DNA of 64,000 nucleotides from assembly GCA_965232985.1 (NCBI GenBank), contig CBDDRC010000012.1:124001-188000 (forward strand), written 5' to 3'. The number at the start of each line of letters is the position of its first letter. Position 1 is the stretch's first letter. The DNA comes from JADFDG01 sp965232985 (GTDB taxonomy: Bacteria; Pseudomonadota; Gammaproteobacteria; Pseudomonadales; JADFDG01). Positions 46,210 through 54,067 of this stretch are shown one piece after another. The translations under genes and the position numbers were made by a program. The notes beneath the pieces were generated by a model that was given only the letters and a program-made list of their open reading frames with translations, searched no databases and was not told the origin of the DNA.

Positions 46210-47304
46210 ATGACCGCGAATGCCCGCACAGCGTCCCTCCCGCTGCCGCGCCTGTTTCTTGCTGCCCTTGCTGTCTGCCTGCTGGTTGCCTTTAGCGTCG
46301 GCCAGGCGCAGGCAGCGCCGAAGACTCACTTCAAACTCGCCTGGAGCGTCTACGCCGGCTGGATGCCCTGGCCATACGCGGCCGAGAGCGGAATCATCAA
46401 GAAGTGGGCCGACAAGTACGGCATCACCATCGACGTGAAGCAGGTCGATTACATTGAGTCGATCAACCAGTACACGGCCGGCCAGTTCGATGCCTGCCTG
46501 ATGACCAACATGGACGCGCTGACGATTCCTGCTGCCGGCGGTGTCGATACCACCGCGCTGATCGTCGGCGACTACTCCAACGGCAACGACGGCCTCGTTC
46601 TCAAGGGCAAGAAGTCACTCAAGGACATCAAGGGCCAGAAGGTCAACCTGCTGGAGCTGTCGGTGTCGCACTACTTCCTGGCGCGCGCGCTGGAATCGGT
46701 CGGTATGAGCGAGCGTGACGTGAAGGTGGTGAACACTTCCGACGCCGACATCGTTGCCGCCTGGAGCACCGCGCAGGTCACCGCGTCCGCTGCCTGGAAC
46801 CCGCAGCTGGCGACCATGATGAAACAGCCGAACACCTACCTCGTTTACGACTCTTCGAAGATTCCTGGTGAAATTCTCGACATGGCGATGGTCAACACGC
46901 AGGTGCTCAAGGAAAACCCGGCTTTCGGCAAGGCACTGGTCGGCGCCTGGTTCGAGACGCTGGCGGTGATGGCCAAAGCCGATGCGAAGGCGAAGGCGGC
47001 GAAAGAGTCGATGGCGAAGGCCTCCGGCACCGATCTGGCCGGCTATGAGGCACAGCTGAAGGCAACCATGCTGTTCTACACGCCGAAGGATGCCTATGCG
47101 TTCACCACCGCGCCGACGCTGGTGACCGGCATGGATAAGGTGCGCAAATTCTCGTTCGCCAAGGGCCTGCTGGGCAGTGGGGCGAAGGACGTGGATGCCA
47201 TCGGTATTGTCTTCCCGGGCGGCAAGGTGCTGGGTAATCCGAAGAACATCAAGCTTCGCTACGACGAGACGTACGTGAAGATGGCGATGGACGGCAAGCT
47301 GTAG
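46210..47304 (+). CDS. ABC transporter substrate-binding protein (guanidine uptake, NrtA/SsuA-like)
   Basis: Periplasmic binding protein of 364 residues with a signal peptide (hydrophobic LFLAALAVCLLVAFSV, cleavage after AQA near residue 35). The mature part is of the nitrate/taurine/thiamine-precursor class: FKLAWSVYAGWMPWPYAAESGIIKKWADKYG, VDYIESINQYTAGQFDACLMTNMDA. Such proteins accompany urea-carboxylase-type ABC systems; guanidine is inferred from the ykkC riboswitch upstream. Its permease and ATPase lie 4.4 kb downstream under a second promoter. ATG at 46210 follows GAGG. Confidence 0.88.
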   Translation: MTANARTASLPLPRLFLAALAVCLLVAFSVGQAQAAPKTHFKLAWSVYAGWMPWPYAAESGIIKKWADKYGITIDVKQVDYIESINQYTAGQFDACLMTNMDALTIPAAGGVDTTALIVGDYSNGNDGLVLKGKKSLKDIKGQKVNLLELSVSHYFLARALESVGMSERDVKVVNTSDADIVAAWSTAQVTASAAWNPQLATMMKQPNTYLVYDSSKIPGEILDMAMVNTQVLKENPAFGKALVGAWFETLAVMAKADAKAKAAKESMAKASGTDLAGYEAQLKATMLFYTPKDAYAFTTAPTLVTGMDKVRKFSFAKGLLGSGAKDVDAIGIVFPGGKVLGNPKNIKLRYDETYVKMAMDGKL

Positions 47305-47545
47305 GCGTTACTTGCAGGCAAGCACGATGAGCGGCGGATTTTCCGCCGGCAAACACGTCATGAAAGGTTCACGGAGGCAGTGCAGAGTCAGGCGGTTGAG
47401 CGGTTAAGGAAATCGACGTTGCATTCCGGTCAACGCACGCAGGGAAGCGTGGCGATGACGAGTGCCGGCTCACGGGCCTTTGCGCCCCAGGGGATGCAGC
47501 GACGCGGTTCACCTGGAACCGGACAGGGACGAGCAAGCAGCGAAG
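47305..47545 (+). other. Non-coding stretch after the substrate-binding gene
   Basis: No supported gene. A small hairpin GGCGGA/TCCGCC (47333-47347) lies just after the stop codon; nothing else recognised before the terminator. Confidence 0.5.
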
Positions 47546-47573
47546 GGGCGCCCATGAAGGGCGCCCTTTTTTT
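47546..47573 (+). terminator. Intrinsic terminator of the substrate-binding transcript
   Basis: GGGCGCCC (47546-47553), loop ATGAA, GGGCGCCC and seven T (47567-47573). Ends the plus-strand transcript; on the minus strand the U tract is poor. Confidence 0.88.
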
Positions 47574-47581
47574 GCTTTACG

Positions 47582-48478
47582 TTACAGCTGCCTGTCCGGC
47601 CGCCACGCCTCCAGCACCGCCGCCGACAAGATCAGCGCGCCACCAAACCACTCCATCGGTGCCATCGTTTCCCCGGCCCACCAGGCGGCAGTAATCACCG
47701 CTGTCAGCAATTCCATGATGATCAGGATCGACGCGCGGCCGGCTTCCAGGTGCGTCACGCCCCATTGGGTGCCGGCGGTAGCGACGAGCAGCAACAAGCC
47801 GAGCGCGACGGTGTACGCCCAGGTGATCGGCGGTATGCCGTGCGGCATCGATTGCACGCCGGCGCCAATCAGCAGCGCCGCAATCACCGCGCAGCCGACA
47901 AACATCATCGCGACCTTGCTGGGCACCGGCGCGATCGATGCGGCGCGGAAGCAGAGGTTGTTCATCGCAAACCCGAAGCCGGAAACGATGGCGAGCACGT
48001 CGATCCAGGAGGGCGGCGCCGCCAGCACGGCGGGGCCGCCGAGAATGAGGAACGCGCCACTCAGGGCAAGCACGACGGCAAGCGCGCGCTGCGCGTCGAT
48101 TTTCTCGCCGAGAAAAATCTTGCCGCCGAGCACGCCCCAGACCGGCAACAGGTAGAACAGCACCATCACCCGCACGACTTCGCCGTTCATCAGGCTGTAG
48201 GCAAAGGCGATGTTGGCAATGCCGCCCAGGAAAAAAATCAGCAGCATGAAGCGCGCTTCCGGTCGCCAGCGCGCGAACTGCATGATCAGTACCGGCGCGA
48301 GCAGCAGCGCGAGCGTGCCGTAGGCAACGAGAATCTGCGGCAGCCCGGTAACGCCGGCAGTGGCGAGCGCCTTCATCGGCCACCAGGTCGTGCCCCAGAG
48401 CACGGAGGCGGCGAGCAAGGCAAGAATGGGCAGGCGGGCGCTGTGCGCTGTGGAGCCGCTCTTTGGCGATATCTGCAT
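47582..48478 (-). CDS. EamA-family (DMT superfamily) transporter
   Basis: Inner-membrane protein of 298 residues with ten predicted helices forming two EamA repeats: first LPILALLAASVLWGTTWWPMK, second IDVLAIVSGFGFAMNNLCFRA. Conserved E in FLGEKIDAQRALAVVLALSG fits the family. EamA proteins export or import small metabolites, and the wider DMT superfamily includes the guanidinium exporters (SMR type), though this is a different branch. It is the last gene of the minus-strand operon headed by a guanidine-II riboswitch, 26 bases after the TIM-barrel gene, so a guanidine-related substrate is inferred. Confidence 0.85.
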   Translation of the reverse strand: MQISPKSGSTAHSARLPILALLAASVLWGTTWWPMKALATAGVTGLPQILVAYGTLALLLAPVLIMQFARWRPEARFMLLIFFLGGIANIAFAYSLMNGEVVRVMVLFYLLPVWGVLGGKIFLGEKIDAQRALAVVLALSGAFLILGGPAVLAAPPSWIDVLAIVSGFGFAMNNLCFRAASIAPVPSKVAMMFVGCAVIAALLIGAGVQSMPHGIPPITWAYTVALGLLLLVATAGTQWGVTHLEAGRASILIIMELLTAVITAAWWAGETMAPMEWFGGALILSAAVLEAWRPDRQL

Positions 48479-48504
48479 GACGGGAAGCGGCAGCCTTCAG
48501 GTTT

Positions 48505-49365
48505 TCAGGCGGACCGGCGACTCTGTGCCTCGGTCCAACGCGAAAAGTGTACCCGCTCGGTGCCTGCCATCCAGCGATTGATTTCCCACAGGTCAGCCAC
48601 CGGGATGCGCGTGAACGGCAGTTCCTGCAGGTAGCCGTCGGGGCCGAATTCCGGCGTCATGGTGATCACCTGCCTGTCCTGTTGCGCCATTGCCGCCCAC
48701 AGGATTTCCCACCAGTGCTGGTGGGCGTGCAGCGCCGCTGCATATTCCGGCGCGGCCGGGTGGGGAACCTGTGGGCCCTGGTCGTAACCGACGCGGGCAT
48801 GGATGTGGTGTGCCTGCGGTGCCAGTTGCACGATGGTGTCGATCTCGGTGTCGAGCAATCGTTCGCAGACCACACACCAGTGGCTGAAGTCAAAGGTGAA
48901 GCGCAGTTGCGGGATTGCCCGCGCGAAATCGGCGGTGATCCAGGGGTTGTACAGCGAGCGCGAGCGGTGCGTCTCGAAGCTGATGACGAGTGATTCGTGC
49001 TCGGCCAGTGCTATCGCTGCGCGGAAAAAACGCAGCGACGCAGTAAACGGCCAGGCGTCGCAGCCGCCGATGCAGGTGATGAACTGCGGGTTCAGTTCGC
49101 GCGCCCAGGCGAGCCGCTGCGCGAGCGAGAGCAGGTGGTCGTCGACACTGGCGCGCCGGTTCGGTACGTAGCTGCCGGCGGTGGTGATCTCGGCGATGTA
49201 GAGCAGGCCGTAGCGATCGAGTGCGGCAGCCAGTGCGGCGCGCTCTTCGGCGGTTTCCGGTATCTGGCCTTCAAGGCCCTGGAAACCGTTGGCCACGGCT
49301 TCGGCGGCAATCGTGTCGATATCGCCGCTGGCGCCCCACAGCGTCCGGAACATCCGCAATTCCAT
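48505..49365 (-). CDS. Xylose isomerase-like TIM-barrel protein
   Basis: Predicted metal-dependent TIM-barrel protein of 286 residues in the sugar phosphate isomerase/epimerase family. Metal-ligand-like positions are visible: VISFETHRSRSLYNPW (Glu, His), FTFDFSHWCVVCERLLD (Asp, His), HIHARVGYDQGPQV (His, Arg) and MTPEFGPDGY (Glu). No substrate can be named. ATG at 49365 follows GGAG and sits 2 bases after the MBL gene stop. It belongs to the riboswitch-controlled minus-strand operon. Confidence 0.8.
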   Translation of the reverse strand: MELRMFRTLWGASGDIDTIAAEAVANGFQGLEGQIPETAEERAALAAALDRYGLLYIAEITTAGSYVPNRRASVDDHLLSLAQRLAWARELNPQFITCIGGCDAWPFTASLRFFRAAIALAEHESLVISFETHRSRSLYNPWITADFARAIPQLRFTFDFSHWCVVCERLLDTEIDTIVQLAPQAHHIHARVGYDQGPQVPHPAAPEYAAALHAHQHWWEILWAAMAQQDRQVITMTPEFGPDGYLQELPFTRIPVADLWEINRWMAGTERVHFSRWTEAQSRRSA

Positions 49366-49367
49366 GG

Positions 49368-50153
49368 TCACTCCCGCGGCACAGGAAATCGGTCTCGGGC
49401 CCGGAAAAATTCCATGTCGTGATTGGGCCACAGGTCGGCGCCTTCATGGACTGCCAGTGTTTTCAGTTTGCGAATGCTGGTGAGTGCAAGGTCGGTGCGG
49501 TCCTGCCAGCACAGGCCCGGTGCGACTTCGTCGCGCAGGTTCTCGATCAAGTCGGCAGCATCGCCGCAGAGCAGGATCGGTGATCCCTTTGGTAATTCGA
49601 TCAGCAACGACAGGTGTCCGGCAGTGTGACCAGGTGTCTCGATCGCGTGCACGCCGTCGCAGAGCGTGTATTCGGCGCATTGCACGCACCAGAGCACCGG
49701 ATGGCTGCCATGGTCTTCGCGGAAGTCGTGGGCGAAGTAGGCGCTGTCGGCCGGTTCACGGGCGGCGTCGAGTTCTTTCTCATGGACATGCACATCGGCG
49801 TGGGCGAATTCGTGCAGGCCGCCGGCGTGGTCGAAATGCAGGTGGCTGCAGATGATGCAGTCGACATCCTTTGCATCGAGCCCGAGCTGTGCGAGCCGCG
49901 CCGGCAGGCGTTGTTCGTCGGTCACGGTCGGCGGGCCGAAGGCGAAGTCCGGCGTTGCGTAGAAGCGGGCGCGCAGTGCCGGGTCGTTTACCTTGCGGTA
50001 GTCGCAGCCGACGTCGTACAGGATGCGGCCGTTGTTCGTCTCGATGAGGTACGCGAGGATCGGCGCCTCGATGATTGAACCCGCATCGCGATCACGCGTC
50101 GACAACGATTTGTCGTAGCGGTGGGTGCCGACCAGCAGTGGCCAGAATTTCAT
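49368..50153 (-). CDS. Metallo-beta-lactamase-fold hydrolase (AHL-lactonase-like)
   Basis: Cytoplasmic hydrolase of about 261 residues with the binuclear zinc motif SHLHFDHAGG, a downstream His in ETPGHTAGHLSLL, Asp in LLCGDAADL and a C-terminal His in LWPNHDMEFF. This layout is that of the N-acyl-homoserine-lactonase/AttM-like subgroup, but in an operon headed by a guanidine riboswitch quorum quenching is unlikely and an amide, lactone or thioester of a guanidino compound is possible. ATG at 50153 or GTG at 50165 may be the start; neither has a strong ribosome site. Confidence 0.85.
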   Translation of the reverse strand: MKFWPLLVGTHRYDKSLSTRDRDAGSIIEAPILAYLIETNNGRILYDVGCDYRKVNDPALRARFYATPDFAFGPPTVTDEQRLPARLAQLGLDAKDVDCIICSHLHFDHAGGLHEFAHADVHVHEKELDAAREPADSAYFAHDFREDHGSHPVLWCVQCAEYTLCDGVHAIETPGHTAGHLSLLIELPKGSPILLCGDAADLIENLRDEVAPGLCWQDRTDLALTSIRKLKTLAVHEGADLWPNHDMEFFRARDRFPVPRE

Positions 50154-50198
50154 TACGGAGGTCACGTTGGGCTGGTCCGCTGCATCAGTGCGTGATCT

Positions 50199-51209
50199 TT
50201 AGTGCGTGGTCAGAAAGGAAACGCCGTCGACGCCGATGAATTCGCGGCCGCGCTCGGGGTAGGGGATTTTTTCGAGGCCCATGTCGGCGGGATCGGCATT
50301 CAGCAGGCGCCGGGTGCGAAAACGGTGATAGGCGCGCAACTGATTGGCGAAGGGGATCGACTGGCCGGTATCGTCGCCGTAGATTTCGCGCTGCAGCGCC
50401 GGCAGCCGGTGCCACGGCTGGTTGGGTTTGTCGTGATGGACGTTGTGGTAGCCGAAATTCAGCGTGAACAGGTTCAGCCACGGATGGCGCACGGAATGCA
50501 GGTTGGTGAAGGTATTGCGGTGTTCCCAGGCGGCATCGTAAGCGGGTTTTGCCGGGCGTTCGGCGTCGAGACGTTCGTCCACGGCGTAGGTGTGCTGAAA
50601 CGCGTCCATGAAGCGCAGTACATGCAGCATCAGGAAATACGCCAGCGGGTAGAGTAGCAGCACACGCGGCGCGTACAGGGTGAGCAGGCCGAACAGTGTG
50701 GCGCGTATGGCGAGCGTAACGGCAACATGCAGGCGGCGATGCCGGCGCGGTGCGTACGTGAATGGCAGCACAATCACCAGCAGGTGCATGGCGAGGTCGA
50801 AAGCCGGGATGTATAGCCATTCGAGTGCGTGCAGGATTTTCACAAGGTGCGGCTGGCGGGCCAGCGCGGGCCGATAGTCGAAGGCGACCACATCAGCACG
50901 ATCCACATGGTGGCGAAAATGTTTGTGGCGCACGTCTGCGTACGTGGCATAACAGCCGCCGCACAACCACAGCAGCACCTTGCCAACGCGGGCATTGCCC
51001 GCGTTGGTGTCGAACAGCGTGTTGTGCGCGCACTCATGCACAAGATAGGCGGCAATGATCATGGCGTGGCCGAGCAGCAGCACACCGGCGAGGTTTGCGG
51101 CCAGCGCGTCGCGGGTGATCAGCAGGAGGCCGAGTGCGTAGCCCCCGAAGGCATAGCCGAAGGCGAGCAGGTTGGGTTGTCGGCTGTCGGGATATTTGCA
51201 GTGCAGCAT
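50199..51209 (-). CDS. Membrane di-iron fatty acid desaturase-family protein
   Basis: 336-residue membrane protein with several helices and the histidine boxes of the desaturase/hydroxylase superfamily: HECAHNTLF, HKHFRHH, HRNTFTNLHSVRH and HNVHH. These bind a di-iron centre that activates O2 for desaturation or hydroxylation. ATG at 51209 is chosen; the open frame continues to a TTG at 51239, but that lies inside a guanidine-II riboswitch. Only a weak GGA precedes the ATG. As first gene of a guanidine-controlled operon it may oxidise a substituted guanidine rather than a fatty acid; this is inference. Confidence 0.82.
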   Translation of the reverse strand: MLHCKYPDSRQPNLLAFGYAFGGYALGLLLITRDALAANLAGVLLLGHAMIIAAYLVHECAHNTLFDTNAGNARVGKVLLWLCGGCYATYADVRHKHFRHHVDRADVVAFDYRPALARQPHLVKILHALEWLYIPAFDLAMHLLVIVLPFTYAPRRHRRLHVAVTLAIRATLFGLLTLYAPRVLLLYPLAYFLMLHVLRFMDAFQHTYAVDERLDAERPAKPAYDAAWEHRNTFTNLHSVRHPWLNLFTLNFGYHNVHHDKPNQPWHRLPALQREIYGDDTGQSIPFANQLRAYHRFRTRRLLNADPADMGLEKIPYPERGREFIGVDGVSFLTTH

Positions 51210-51220
51210 GGCAAGTCCGG

Positions 51221-51272
51221 GCAGGTCGTCCCGCAACAAGGCAAACCTGACGCGGGTCGTCCCGCGTCAGGT
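51221..51272 (-). ncRNA. Guanidine-II (mini-ykkC) riboswitch upstream of the desaturase operon
   Basis: On the minus strand, hairpin 1 has perfect 12-bp arms ACCTGACGCGGG / CCCGCGTCAGGT around an ACGA tetraloop (51245-51272); after a 10-base linker, hairpin 2 is GCGGG-ACGA-CCTGC (51221-51234, one G-U pair). Two stems with ACGR loops closed by GG/CC are the definition of mini-ykkC. It lies 11 bases upstream of the ATG and about 11 bases after the predicted sigma-54 start. Confidence 0.88.
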
Positions 51273-51293
51273 GTTGGGTATCGGCGGAGCCGC

Positions 51294-51310
51294 AGCAAGA
51301 AGTCTGCCAA
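51294..51310 (-). promoter_or_regulatory. Sigma-54 promoter of the desaturase operon
   Basis: Minus strand TTGGCAGACTTCTTGCT: GG and GC with exact 10-base spacing and intact TTGCT; two mismatches in the less conserved CG of the -24 box. Start expected near 51283, directly before the riboswitch. Confidence 0.65.
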
Positions 51311-51372
51311 GGCCCGTGCGGGAGCTGCATGCCAGGTTCGAGCGGGTCAGTTCAGGTAAAAGCACAAGTCTG

Positions 51373-51389
51373 CGCACTGCTATGGTGCG
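51373..51389. promoter_or_regulatory. NtrC-type binding site 1
   Basis: CGCACTGCTATGGTGCG fits the NtrC consensus TGCACYNNNNTRGTGCA at all but the two outermost bases. It lies between the two divergent sigma-54 promoters, at about -98 and -129 from their predicted starts. Confidence 0.65.
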
Positions 51390-51416
51390 CTGCGGTGATC
51401 GTCTGCGCCGGGGGTG

Positions 51417-51433
51417 CGCACTGCGCTGGCGCG
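51417..51433. promoter_or_regulatory. NtrC-type binding site 2
   Basis: CGCACTGCGCTGGCGCG matches the same consensus with three mismatches, 44 bp from site 1 (about four helical turns). A weaker third similarity is at 51437-51453. Confidence 0.5.
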
Positions 51434-51482
51434 GCCGGCACCAGCATCGCGCGGAAATCCGTTACTTCACGGCTGCCAGGCG

Positions 51483-51499
51483 TTGGCACGCATCCTGCT
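51483..51499 (+). promoter_or_regulatory. Sigma-54 promoter of the guanidine degradation operon
   Basis: TTGGCACGCATCCTGCT matches the RpoN consensus with a single mismatch (CTGC for TTGC); GG (51485-51486) and GC (51497-51498) are 10 bases apart. Start near 51510, about 52 bases before guanidine-I riboswitch 2, the same layout as at 45961. Confidence 0.78.
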
Positions 51500-51561
51500 G
51501 TTGCAAGATCTGCAGGCGATGGGGTTACGGCAGCGAGCGCGTCGTGATCACGGCGCAAAAA

Positions 51562-51664
51562 CAGGCGACTAGGGTTCCGGCTCGCGTTTCGCGAGCGACT
51601 GGTCCGAGAGTTGCCGGCCTCCGGAACAGGAGGTGACACGGAGGGATAAAAGCCCGGGAGACAG
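51562..51664 (+). ncRNA. Guanidine-I (ykkC) riboswitch 2
   Basis: Conserved blocks: CTAGGGTTCCGG (51569-51580), a perfect stem GCTCGCG/CGCGAGC with TTT loop (51580-51596), TGGTCCGAGAG (51600-51610), ACACGGAGGGATAAAAGCCC and GGGAGA. The P3 5' strand CCTCCGG (51618-51624) is perfectly complementary to CCGGAGG (51718-51724), the Shine-Dalgarno region of the permease gene, so ligand binding could free the ribosome site. Confidence 0.95.
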
Positions 51665-51731
51665 GATGCGCAGGAGTGCGTCCGCGCGTCTTCCGTCGCC
51701 CAGGTTCCGTCAGTCACCCGGAGGAGTGCAT

Positions 51732-52565
51732 GTGAAGCGTCTGATCAACCAGCGGCCGTCGCGTCTGGGTGCGTTGCTGCTCGCAGTCATTCCTTTTCTC
51801 GTCATCGTCGCGATTTACCTGTTCGCCTCCGCGCAACGGCATGCGGAAAACCCCGAGGATCGTCTGCTGCCGGGGATCAGCCAGCTGGCCAGCGGTGTCT
51901 CGCAGCTGGCGTTCGTGGCAGATCCGCGTACCGGTGATGTCCTGCTGTGGGTGGACTCCGCTGCGAGCCTGAAGCGCCTTGCCTGGGGCGTTGGCTTGTC
52001 TGCCTTGCTTGGCCTGTTGTTCGGTATGCTCACCGGCATGTTGCCGCTGGCGCGATCGCCGCTGGCGCCGTTCATTGCGGTGCTGTCGCTGGTGCCGCCG
52101 ATGGCAATCCTGCCGATTCTGTTCATCGCGCTGGGCCTCGACGAACTGTCCAAGGTGGTGCTGATCGTGCTCGGTGTCGCGCCGTTCATCATGCGCGACA
52201 TCCAGCAGCGCGTGCTGGAAATTCCCGCCGAGCAACTGGTGAAGGCGCAATCGTTGGGGATGAACAGTTGGCAAATCGCATTGCGGGTAATTCTGCCGCA
52301 GGTAACGCCGCGGTTAATTGATTCGGTACGGCTGTCGCTCGGTGCGGCGTGGATTTTTCTGATTTCCGCAGAAGCAATCGCTGCTGAACAGGGCCTCGGT
52401 TACCGCATTTTCCTGGTACGTCGTTACATGGCGATGGATACCATCCTGCCGTACGTGGTGTGGATCACGCTGCTGGCCTTCCTGATGGATCGCCTGCTGG
52501 CAGCGCTCAACCGCCGCGCCTTCCCCTGGCTTTATACGGGCCGCACGGCCGGGGAGAGCGCATGA
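51732..52565 (+). CDS. ABC transporter permease (guanidine uptake)
   Basis: Inner-membrane permease of 277 residues, about six helices, with the EAA loop (MNSWQIALRVILPQVTPRLIDSVRLSLG) of the nitrate/sulfonate/taurine family. GTG at 51732 is chosen because GGAGG at 51720-51724 is 7 bases upstream and the upstream frame runs through the riboswitch. The stop overlaps the ATPase gene. With the ATPase and the substrate-binding protein at 46210 it should import guanidine. Confidence 0.9.
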   Translation: MKRLINQRPSRLGALLLAVIPFLVIVAIYLFASAQRHAENPEDRLLPGISQLASGVSQLAFVADPRTGDVLLWVDSAASLKRLAWGVGLSALLGLLFGMLTGMLPLARSPLAPFIAVLSLVPPMAILPILFIALGLDELSKVVLIVLGVAPFIMRDIQQRVLEIPAEQLVKAQSLGMNSWQIALRVILPQVTPRLIDSVRLSLGAAWIFLISAEAIAAEQGLGYRIFLVRRYMAMDTILPYVVWITLLAFLMDRLLAALNRRAFPWLYTGRTAGESA

Positions 52566-53326
52566 GCGTCATTGCCGTTGTACCCGGAGCGCGTACGAAG
52601 ACGCCGCCGCAAATTCGCATTCGCAAGTTGTGGAAGTCGTACGGCGATCGCGTTGTGCTTGAAAACCTGTCACTCGATGTGCACGCAGGCGAGTTCGTTT
52701 CCATCGTCGGTGCCTCCGGTTGCGGCAAGACCACCTTCTTTCGCATGTTGCTCGGCGAGGAACAACCCAGCCGTGGCGACATGCTGCTCGATGGCCAGCC
52801 CTGGCCGCAGGAGCCGGATGCCGATCGTGGTGTGGTATTCCAGAAATATTCGGTATTTCCGCATCTGACGGCTCTGGCCAACGTGCGGTTGACGCTGGAG
52901 GTGCCGAAAGCGCGTGTGCTGGGCCGATTGTTTGGCGCGGCACGACGTGATGCCGACGAAAAAGCCCATGCGATGCTCGCCAGTGTCGGCCTTGCCGACA
53001 GTACGAACAAATATCCGCACGAGCTTTCCGGCGGCATGCAGCAGCGCCTTGCGCTTGCCCAGTCGCTGGTTGCAAAACCGAAAATCCTGTTGCTCGACGA
53101 GCCGTTCGGCGCGCTTGATCCGGGCATGCGCGCCGATATGCACGGCCTGATGAAATCACTGTGGCGGCAGCATCGTTTCACCGTGTTTATGGTGACGCAT
53201 GATATCGAGGAAGGCTTCAGCCTGGGCTCGCGGATGCTGGTGTTCGATCGCGTTCGCGTCGATCCGCAGGCGCCGCAGCGCTATGGTGCGCAGATTACCT
53301 ATGACCTGCCATTGAGGACGGAATGA
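52562..53326 (+). CDS. ABC transporter ATP-binding protein (guanidine uptake)
   Basis: 254-residue ATPase: Walker A GASGCGKTT near residue 55, Q-loop VFQKYSVFPHLTALAN, signature LSGGMQQR, Walker B ILLLDEPFGALD, H-loop VTHD. The start ATG overlaps the permease stop, and its own stop overlaps the next gene, so translation is coupled throughout. It belongs to the NrtD/SsuB/TauB type commonly encoded with urea-type carboxylases. Confidence 0.92.
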   Translation: MSVIAVVPGARTKTPPQIRIRKLWKSYGDRVVLENLSLDVHAGEFVSIVGASGCGKTTFFRMLLGEEQPSRGDMLLDGQPWPQEPDADRGVVFQKYSVFPHLTALANVRLTLEVPKARVLGRLFGAARRDADEKAHAMLASVGLADSTNKYPHELSGGMQQRLALAQSLVAKPKILLLDEPFGALDPGMRADMHGLMKSLWRQHRFTVFMVTHDIEEGFSLGSRMLVFDRVRVDPQAPQRYGAQITYDLPLRTE

Positions 53327-54066
53327 TGCAAGCCGGAATTCTTTATGCAGACACGCTTGGCGCCGGTTGCCACTGGTCGCAGCTCATGCCGAAAGGTCAT
53401 GTGCTACGCCTCACCGACATCCACGGCGGCGCCAATATCGGCATGCTGATGTACAACCCGCTGGCAACGCTGGAGCGCTTGAATATTCCCGATACGCTCA
53501 AGTGTCAGCACACGTTCCGGCTGACCAGGGGGCATTGCCTCTACTCGGACATGGGGCGCATTTTTTGCAGCATTGCGCGCGATGATTTTGGCTGGCACGA
53601 CAGCGTCTGCGGCACCTGTGATCGCACCCTGGTCGAATCACGCTGGGGCAGGTTGACCTACCAGCAGGCGCGTAACGGGATGCACCGCAATGGCCGCGAC
53701 GGGTTCCTCATCGAACTTGCCAAGCATGGCATGGGCAAAAAAGATCTCGCTGCCAACCTGAATCTGTTCAGCAAGGTTGTTGCCGATGCCGAAGGCAATT
53801 TGGTGCTCGCGGCAAAAGCGCCGGCCGGCGCCGTAGTTGAGCTGCGTTTCGAGATGGATACGCTGGTGGTGCTGCACAGCTGTCCGCATCCGCTGGATTT
53901 TTCTGCCGAATGGCCGGCACAGCCGGTGCGTTACGAAATTTTCTCAAGCGAGACGGCGGCGGCTGTCGATCCGGCCGTGCTCGCGCGTGCGGAAAACGGG
54001 CGCGGTCTGCTGAACAATCGGCTTTATCAGCTCGGTTGCGCCTCGAGCGCCTGCGGAGGTCACTGA
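53323..54066 (+). CDS. Urea-carboxylase-associated protein 1 (carboxyguanidine deiminase subunit)
   Basis: 247-residue DUF1989 protein. The UCA1/UCA2 pair, described in Pseudomonas as the carboxyguanidine deiminase CgdAB, removes ammonia from carboxyguanidine made by guanidine carboxylase, yielding allophanate. Visible features are HWSQLMPKGHVLRLTDIHGGANIGMLMYN and conserved Cys/His stretches FRLTRGHCLYSDMGR and WHDSVCGTCDRTL that suit a metal site. Overlaps the ATPase stop; UCA2 follows after 1 base. I did not decide which of CgdA/CgdB it is. Confidence 0.9.
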   Translation: MMQAGILYADTLGAGCHWSQLMPKGHVLRLTDIHGGANIGMLMYNPLATLERLNIPDTLKCQHTFRLTRGHCLYSDMGRIFCSIARDDFGWHDSVCGTCDRTLVESRWGRLTYQQARNGMHRNGRDGFLIELAKHGMGKKDLAANLNLFSKVVADAEGNLVLAAKAPAGAVVELRFEMDTLVVLHSCPHPLDFSAEWPAQPVRYEIFSSETAAAVDPAVLARAENGRGLLNNRLYQLGCASSACGGH

Positions 54067-54067
54067 G

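Noticed and set aside
47305..47545. Possible additional guanidine riboswitch after the substrate-binding gene
   Set aside because: ACGA/ACGG occurrences there are not flanked by complementary stems.
49368..50153. Quorum-quenching AHL lactonase
   Set aside because: Fold motif is shared by many hydrolases and the guanidine-regulated operon context argues against it; kept as a generic MBL hydrolase.
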